This document shows, in pieces, positions 57,626 through 64,000 of a DNA stretch of 64,000 bases. The notes under the pieces are model-generated. The model searched no databases and was not told the DNA's origin. It was given only the letters and a program-made list of their open reading frames with translations. The first letter of the stretch is position 1, and each line of letters starts with the position of its first letter. Source of the stretch: Deroplatys truncata (Eukaryota; Arthropoda; Insecta; Mantodea; Mantidae); the NCBI GenBank assembly GCA_030765065.1, contig CM060979.1, forward strand, positions 109,790,350 through 109,854,349, in the 5' to 3' direction. The translations under genes were made by a program, and so were the position numbers.

Positions 57626-59104
57626 TGCTAACATATAGAAAGTAAAAGAGAAAAATAAATAAAAAATTTTAAAAATAGAAAAAGAACAAAACATTGTAAA
57701 CATTATAAACATTAGATACATTACCATCACGAATTGTTTTTCCCTCTCAGGATGCGAGCCAGATTCGAAACCCACTTGTGTCAAGTGATTTGTGCAAGCG
57801 TTTATCTGAGTTTTGCCATAGTCTTTCATATGAACATCATGTAGCTGTGGCTTGTAGCGCTTTACTTAGGAATGAGAAGGAGACACGCTCTTAGGAAACC
57901 CTTGCTGAATGCGTGATACCTAACCGATATCAAAATGCAACCTACGACAACGGTTGGGTGTAGTAGTGTGTAATTTATGTTCCGTGCTCATACTTGTTTT
58001 TCTATCTTTTTTCTAAATTTTAATGTAAATTGAGTTATTACATTCACACAGCATATGAACTACATATCAGTTTCATTGTAATTCGTAGATAGGAAACAGG
58101 ATTGCAAGTAACAATTGCTTCCATCAAAAGCGTACTAAGAGATAATTTATGTGGCAAAGAAAGTCCATGTGATTGGCGCAAAGAAACAGACAGTGCCTAT
58201 GTACTGCAATTTTATCCAGATATTCATGACTATAACTTTACATTTAAAAATAAAATGCCCTATAAAATATTAATTTCAGTTATATTTCACACATTTTATT
58301 AGATACATTTTTACATAAAATGCGTAAGGATCCATCTTCCTTACTGTTTTTGGTTTGGAAACGATTAAATTTATACTTATTTTTAAAAAAGTACACCACT
58401 CGTAATAAAAAAGTGTCAATATTTTAATCGTTGTAAAATTTCAAGTAAGATTTTCTGTAAACAGACTAAAGGTAAGTATTGTGGAGAAGTGTTTTCAAGA
58501 AATGAGACGTTGCACATGCACAAATTTAAATTAAATAACAAACAATAAACTTTTTGAATATTTCAACTACTCCAGAAATCCTATTTTGTTCTTATGAATT
58601 AAACTGTTAACTTGCGTAGGTGCTATAGCAGGAACGACATACGCTATCTCCTTTGAGCACCCATTACAGCGGAGATCTATGTACTTACGTGTTTTCACTT
58701 GCTTGCTACTTTTTTGTCTCGGTTCCCGATTCTAGCTCACTTGCTAGTTAATTTCATAACTTAAAGTATTATCTCATATAACTTGCCTGATTACAGGACG
58801 TTACAATTGTAAAAACGAATACATGAGCAAATATGTATATAACTTGACAGATTCTGAAGGTTTTTTTTTCCAAAGAACTTGTGTTGCTCGCTTCGTTGTT
58901 GGCTGATATTAGAGAATATCCAGGATGAAAGACATTAAAAATGTATTCAATATAACATAATGTTTCCTTCCATTAATTTGCTAAGTTGAGCACAGCTCGC
59001 GTTCTGCACTTCCCTGGCCGAGTGATATTTGCTGATCTCCCAACCAACTTTGCTAGTTGAAAATGAATATAATTAGATTAGAGATTACCATTCCTGTTAT
59101 TATC
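57626..59104. other. Intergenic DNA
   Basis: The 66-codon frame at 58102-58302 and others have no recognisable domain. Nothing else identified. Confidence 0.4.
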
Positions 59105-59602
59105 AATGGTAAAGATGAAGGTACGGACGAACGGAGGGACAGAGCACCACAAGTAGGCTTCTACCGTGACCCTTGGGAGGGAGGGAGGGAGGGAGGGAGT
59201 GAGGGAGGGATGAGAGGAGAGACCCGAAAGGCGATCATAACGGGCGCAAAATGGACGGAGCCCCTAACGTTTCCATACCGAAAGCATCTGCCACCGCCCG
59301 GACCTATCCAAAAGCCCCTAACTCCCGGTAGTTGTCCGTAGAGGCACCAGACGAGAGCATACAGAGGTGGGTCCTACTTGAGCAATTCCGCAAGGAATCG
59401 CAACCCGCCGAACACCGTTGCCTGGTCCTACCACCCTGAAACAGATGGCAATCAGTACAGGAAATGAGGGGCAGGAAAGTCTGGTAGAGAATGAACCACC
59501 CCAGCATTCGCCTGTCGACCAGAGGAAACCCATGGGTCAGAGTGAGTGGTCCCTGGGAATCGAACCCAGTACCTCCAAACCGCGGCGCCACCTCGCTCGG
59601 TT
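59105..59602 (-). mobile_element. SINE (family S1), minus strand
   Basis: On the minus strand the head reads GAGCGAGGTGGCGCCGCGG with B box GGTTCGATTCCC, then the signature GACAGGCGAATGCTGGGGTG near 59508 and the tail with CGTTAGGGGCTCCGTCC and TCCCAAGGGTCACGG. A GGGA microsatellite (59175-59213) has expanded within the tail. Open frames at 59057-59591 are SINE-derived. Confidence 0.82.
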
Positions 59603-60793
59603 ATTCTCAGTTCTACTTCCTTCTTATTTTTTTCCTTTTTTTGGCTTTGCTTAATTTATAAGTCATTTCCGTTTTTGTGTCTTAGATTCTGTTATAAATA
59701 TATTTTTATATGAAGAAAATAAAATGCAACCGCCGTAATTACACAAGCCGTCTGTGTACTGCGTTATCTAGAATATAATCATTAGTTTCAGACATAAAGA
59801 AACTGTTCTAAATTAAAAGGACCACATTAATCTGAATTATGTGTTTTTCTTGGTTTTTTGGCCCGTTTCGCAGCAACTGGCGCTTTCATCAGAGGCAGCA
59901 CATCCCTCACCGCACATGCATAAACCTTTGGATAAGTTGGTGACATTCTTATCACTTCAACTGCTAACCAGTTCATTTGAACCGTCGTTTTCTGCTTATA
60001 AATCACTATGTCTGTTATTAATATCTACTTTACTATGGTAACGCGTCAATATGTATACATATGTTGTTAACATTAGGAGTTTTATGTACGACTCCTCTGT
60101 TTAGTCTGGTCTTACAAGTAAATAAGAAAGCGATTTTAACATAATTTTTAGGTCTGCCTGCCACACACATAGATATTGTGCGAAAATGTGCCAGCAAGTT
60201 TAGAGCTGTAGTATATGAGTGTTTACTGAGGAAACAATTTATTGAAAAATTCTGCTTCCTCCAACTGAAGGCTGTAATAGATAAGCTTACCACAGTGCAA
60301 AGTATTAAAGCAACACACACAGACAAACAAGTGATTTATACTAAAGAGAGTTCATATCAAAATAGCATATATATGGTATTTTATGTTATTATATATATGC
60401 CATATAAGATTGTTAGATAATTTCTTAGTTACATAAATGAATTCAGAAATAACATATCTAAAATCACAACAGTAATCCCTAGAAATTGGCATAAAATTGT
60501 TTAAACCTTTGAGAGATTAAATACCGTATGAATTATATTTAATATGAAGTGACCCTTTAATCACTCTAAGAGTCACTTTTTAATAAATGCATTTTAACAT
60601 TCCTAAAAGATAAGGTAATGTTGGAAACAAACCTCCACGCATTGGAAGTGAAAGAAAATATTAGGCAGTAAATCGACTCCATTTCTGAAAATTAACTGAT
60701 AAGTGAATAACATTTTTAAACAGACGACAGAAATTTTCGAATGCAGCAGATGAACGCTTCCTGCCATAAGGTACCTATTTAATTGTAATTGAA
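59603..60793. other. Intergenic DNA
   Basis: Open frames at 59841-60420 show no recognisable domain. TATATATGCCATATAAG near 60395 is simple AT sequence. Confidence 0.4.
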
Positions 60794-60916
60794 ATGGCCA
60801 AAATTTTATTTGTATACATATTGCTCGGAGTTGTAGCCCTGACCGTCGGCTGCAATGAAACGGACGACACCAAGGGAGACCTTGTACTTAATAAAATTCT
60901 GAGCTCTGATAAATAG
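60794..60916 (+). CDS. Small secreted-peptide ORF; possible first exon of a chemosensory (OS-D) gene
   Basis: Forty codons begin MAKILFVYILLGVVALTVGC, a textbook signal peptide, followed by NETDDTKGDLVLNKILSSDK and a stop. The last part resembles the N-terminus of mature insect chemosensory proteins, which typically carry a TxKYD...(L/V)DEIL-x-S-D-R motif and have an intron soon after it. A GT (TAGTATAA, 60917) just past the last codons could be the donor. The cysteine pattern of the family lies in the missing second exon, so assignment is tentative. It lies convergent to, and almost touching, the sulfatase 3' end. A free short peptide or a pseudogene exon are alternatives. Confidence 0.35.
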   Translation: MAKILFVYILLGVVALTVGCNETDDTKGDLVLNKILSSDK

Positions 60917-60927
60917 TATAAAACAAG

Positions 60928-60933
60928 TTTATT
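60928..60933 (-). terminator. Poly(A) signal of the sulfatase gene
   Basis: AATAAA on the minus strand, about 32 bases past the TAG stop at 60965-60967. Confidence 0.7.
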
Positions 60934-60964
60934 TCAACAGACATGGAAATGAATATAACAAATT

Positions 60965-61413
60965 CTATGCAGCTGTCGGCTGGCTCACGACCCATGGCGA
61001 CCAAGTGTAGTTGAACTTGGCAGGATCAGCATTTACGACGTCATAAGGCTCGTGCAACTGCTGCACTAAAGTGCTCTCATACTTCTTCAGTAACGTTTTG
61101 AGATATGCAGCCTGTTCCGGATACACATAGGCGAGGTCCTCCCATTCACAAGGATCAGACTTGAGGTTGAACAGGCAGGGATGATCTGGGTTGGCTACCG
61201 TATCACACTTTGTGGCATAGGTCCCAAGCTTTTTGCAAGTGACAGTCCCAGCAGAGCGCAGGGCCAGTATTTCATCTTCTTCTAGACTGGAATAACTTGC
61301 CAGGGCTTCACCAGCGTCGCTGTGAACAACTGCAGAAACATTGTAGGCAGGATAGGTTGGTGACGATCCAGGATCTCCCTCATGATTGTCTAGGGTTCCG
61401 TTCAGGTTGTTTC
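60965..61413 (-). CDS. Arylsulfatase B-like protein, last exon
   Basis: This exon encodes the C-terminal ~149 residues of an insect arylsulfatase B/J-type lysosomal or secreted sulfatase, which removes sulfate esters from glycosaminoglycans or related sulfated substrates. Diagnostic sequence is PCLFNLKSDPCEWEDLA (the conserved NxxxDPxE-L motif of sulfatase C-terminal subdomains), then YPEQAAYLKTLLKKYESTLV and ADPAKFNYTWSPW to the stop. The catalytic Cys/formylglycine region is on upstream exons outside or beyond this window. The exon begins at a clean acceptor TACTGTTTCAG/GAAAC (phase 1), so the upstream ATG at 61435 is intronic. The frame is intact and followed by a poly(A) signal, so the gene is probably functional. 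Confidence 0.9.
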
Positions 61414-61432
61414 CTGAAACAGTATGAGGAGT

Positions 61433-61441
61433 CATTATTAA

Positions 61442-61477
<36 letters not shown>

Positions 61478-61485
61478 TATTATTA
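61433..61485. repeat. (ATT)n microsatellite
   Basis: About 17 ATT/ACT units in the intron just upstream of the sulfatase last exon. Confidence 0.95.
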
Positions 61486-62867
61486 CAATACTACAAATTT
61501 AGCTTGGTCCTCATTCTACCAAAGACTGCGTCCCAGGTAGCAGTTGTACGTGGCTGTATTCCTGATTCGCAAAAAAGAGTTAAAGATTGCAGTAAACTAA
61601 ACAGCATCAAATTTATTTTTAATTGAATGTTTTGCTTTGGAATACAAGGTTACTACCAGTGAGATTACCTATTTTAAAAAGTAATCGGAATTAAATGAAA
61701 TTCGATTATATAAATTTTGAATTATTCCAGCGAGGACCCTGAGAAGCTCTTATTTCTGTACATTCAACCAGCATCTTTCTTCCTTGACAAGTATCTAGCA
61801 AGTTCTGACGAAACTTCTTTCGCTTTTAGAGTCACGGAACGTGAAAAATGCGTAACACCACCTAGTAGGATATAAAATATTAGTGGAGATTAGTCCACAG
61901 ACAGCAAGGAGGAGCGTAAGTGTAATCGTGAGTCACCTTGTTGCCAAACCAAATCATTTTTAAGCTTTAAGGTTGAATATTTAATTAAATACCCGTTTTG
62001 CGGGTATTATTACAAAATGATATTAAATAGCTTAATATACAATACGTACGGCATATACTAAATACCTTATTGTTATTTATAAACAAATTAATTTCTTCAC
62101 GTAGGTAATCCGTGTGAAGCGTATGATAAAAATATAAATTTGACATCTCTATTGGGTGTGGATGTCTTTGTCAGTACCTACCGCACAAGTTAGGAAAGTT
62201 GATTAGGTGACAACAAAGCACACAAACATAATAAGGCAAATTGTAATCTCGTGTCATTACTGTATTAATAAACGTCTACAACATGTTGCGGTATTTTCTC
62301 ATTGCCATAACACCTTCTGATAGGTTATCTTAAGAAACTCAACACAAATCTCACTTTATAGACTTGTGAGAATTTTTAAACATACTACAAAACATATTTT
62401 ACTTTGTGGCTGAAGATGAGAAATCAGAATTCCTCCTGGATAGGTTTTTATTCAGGGGGTATCTTCTGTCTTTAAGACCAGCATGTATAAATTCAAAAAG
62501 TACAATCCTTAATAGCACCAAACAACATCGCATGGCATATCAGGAAACTAATAAGTGTTTAGTAAGTTTTCATGTTATTTTGGAAGGGCCCTAATTTTTT
62601 TAACGTTTAGAATTTCTTTGTTTCTTTCTCTCTTCACAACAGAATCGGTTCGTGACAATGTTTTGTATTCTATCTCAATATCTGAGTGACTCCTTGATTT
62701 TCTGTCCTTTCTTTTACCGAGTTCAGGTTTGCGTGCACTGGTTCACATAAACATACACATTGAATACAAACACCAACTTCCAACGTGGGAGTCAGGAGCA
62801 GTCAGACGGAGGGTCCTGCAGTAACTGGAGCACAGCATCGCAGTAAGCCCCATAGTGCGCCCTTTGT
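61486..62867. other. Probable intron of the sulfatase gene
   Basis: No further sulfatase exon is recognised up to the end of the window on the minus strand. AT-rich sequence with no supported gene. Confidence 0.45.
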
Positions 62868-63145
62868 GCTTCCAAGTGACCCTTGGGAGGAAAGGAAGAA
62901 AGGGGGCAATGTGCGCCTTGCAAGGACAGATACCTAACAATCCCAACACGACACCAATCCTGATGCCTGTTAGCTCTGCCTTAGTCACCCGCAACCTAGG
63001 GGTCGTGCGAAAGACGAGACACTCCCAGGAAGGAACAGGAGCCTAGCAGTCGCGCCAAGCGCTAAGGTTTCCAGAGTGGAACTCAAACCTGCAACCTTTG
63101 CAGTACAGAACACTAGAACTAAGTACCTACCTCAGCCAGAGTGGC
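62868..63145 (-). mobile_element. tRNA-headed SINE, minus strand, diverged
   Basis: On the minus strand CTCTGGCTGAGGTAGGTAC and the B-box-like GCAGGTTTGAGTTCC form a tRNA-like head near 63145-63075. The 3' side has TTCCTCCCAAGGGTCACTTG as in family S1 tails. The middle signature is missing. Confidence 0.6.
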
Positions 63146-64000
63146 AAGAGTAGCGGCGCTGAGAGCATGGGAAGAGGGAATTTCAAACTGGACAGGAAAA
63201 GCAGCGTTAGAGCTCTCAGTCTGTACTTAGAAGCTACCTGAATCTGAAGTCATAATGTGCATATCTCAGTTTATCTTGGGTGTTACAAAATGCCTATAGA
63301 CATGGATGTACCCAGTAGAAACATATTCTTAACGGAAATATATTAATAACTAAATACAGGACACATAAAGCTGCATAAAGAGGGCTTAATGTTCTTATTT
63401 GAAACTGAAAGTAGTATAACAATTCAGGAACGGATTCTAAAATCGAAAGGGATATTTATCACAACTGTATTGTTCAAAATCGAAGAAAGCGTGCATCCTA
63501 ATTGTGTTTCCTAAGATGTCAGTTAAGACAAAGATACAGGGGGATAATCTTGACCAGAGAATGTTTGCTTATGATTCTATTTCATAAGTGTGGCTTGTAA
63601 ATCCTAGGAAAGCTGTTGCTATCATCAGCGTTGTACCTGCATGACTGTAAGATCCCTATCGTAAAATGGATCCTCCTTAAAGCACCATTCAATGATATTT
63701 CACACTACCAATTAAGAACGGCTCAAATTTGGGTTTATTGCTGTTATTCAAATTCACAAATGATGAACGATACAGAAAAAGAACGCAATAGTCGCTTATT
63801 GTTATTAAAACGTCCTTTGGTGCAAAAGGTTTCAACCCACAATTAAGTTGTTGAAACATGGTGGAAATTTTGTAAAAGCATGATCCAATTGGAATGTTGC
63901 AACATGTAAACCATGTTTCGTGTATGTATTTCATTGTACTGACGCAATGAGGTTGGTTTCAGCATAACCATACTACGCACGCGTCCATTATCTACCACCT
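63146..64000. other. No gene seen
   Basis: Open frames at 63616-63934 lack domains. May still be sulfatase intron. Confidence 0.4.

Noticed and set aside
61297..61626. 109-codon plus-strand ORF with poly-leucine
   Set aside because: It is the antisense of the sulfatase exon running into the ATT microsatellite.

Overview
This window looks like repeat-rich, AT-rich nuclear DNA from an insect, probably one with a large genome. Insect-type evidence includes Tc1/mariner and hAT transposase relics, a Jockey-like LINE, many tRNA-headed SINEs, one spliced arylsulfatase exon and one possible chemosensory-protein exon. A polyneopteran (cockroach, termite, stick insect or orthopteran) is a reasonable guess, but the sequence alone does not prove the order. 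Host gene density is very low, and most open frames here are chance or repeat-derived.

1-27281: a patchwork of transposable-element debris. It holds a possible solo LTR, several copies of an AT-rich interspersed family (called Repeat A here) in both orientations, a palindromic MITE, and SINEs. One SINE sits in a Repeat A copy with a 14-bp target duplication. Also present are two mariner transposase relics, a decayed ZBED5-like hAT transposase and a LINE tail.

27282-44141: the most striking object, a giant near-perfect palindrome of 16.86 kb. Each arm reads inward as: a terminal block with GC-rich repeats; a ~415-bp satellite made of three ~138-bp subunits; a degenerate ~70-bp minisatellite; a block with convergent small genes (a 95-aa basic ORF facing an overlapping 155-aa C2HC-finger ORF plus 69-aa ORF); a doubled 135-bp unit; and a 21-bp minisatellite. 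The arms meet at a more diverged hairpin core. The gene block is identical between arms at protein level, but the arrays differ by whole units: the right arm has one extra ~415-bp unit, and the left has 1166 bp more of the 21-bp array. No transposase was recognised. The structure resembles Foldback-type elements, but the content is not one I recognise. It is the best candidate for an undescribed system.

44142-64000: more debris, including a full-length 563-bp SINE with a 13-bp target duplication, a 330-bp hAT-type MITE, a Jockey-like LINE relic (gag, endonuclease, RT), a back-to-back SINE pair, a mariner 3' fragment and a possible hAT fragment. The only confident host coding sequence is the last exon of an arylsulfatase B-like gene on the minus strand (60965-61413). 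A tiny signal-peptide exon faces it on the plus strand. An unidentified membrane-protein-like ORF lies at 56266-56705.
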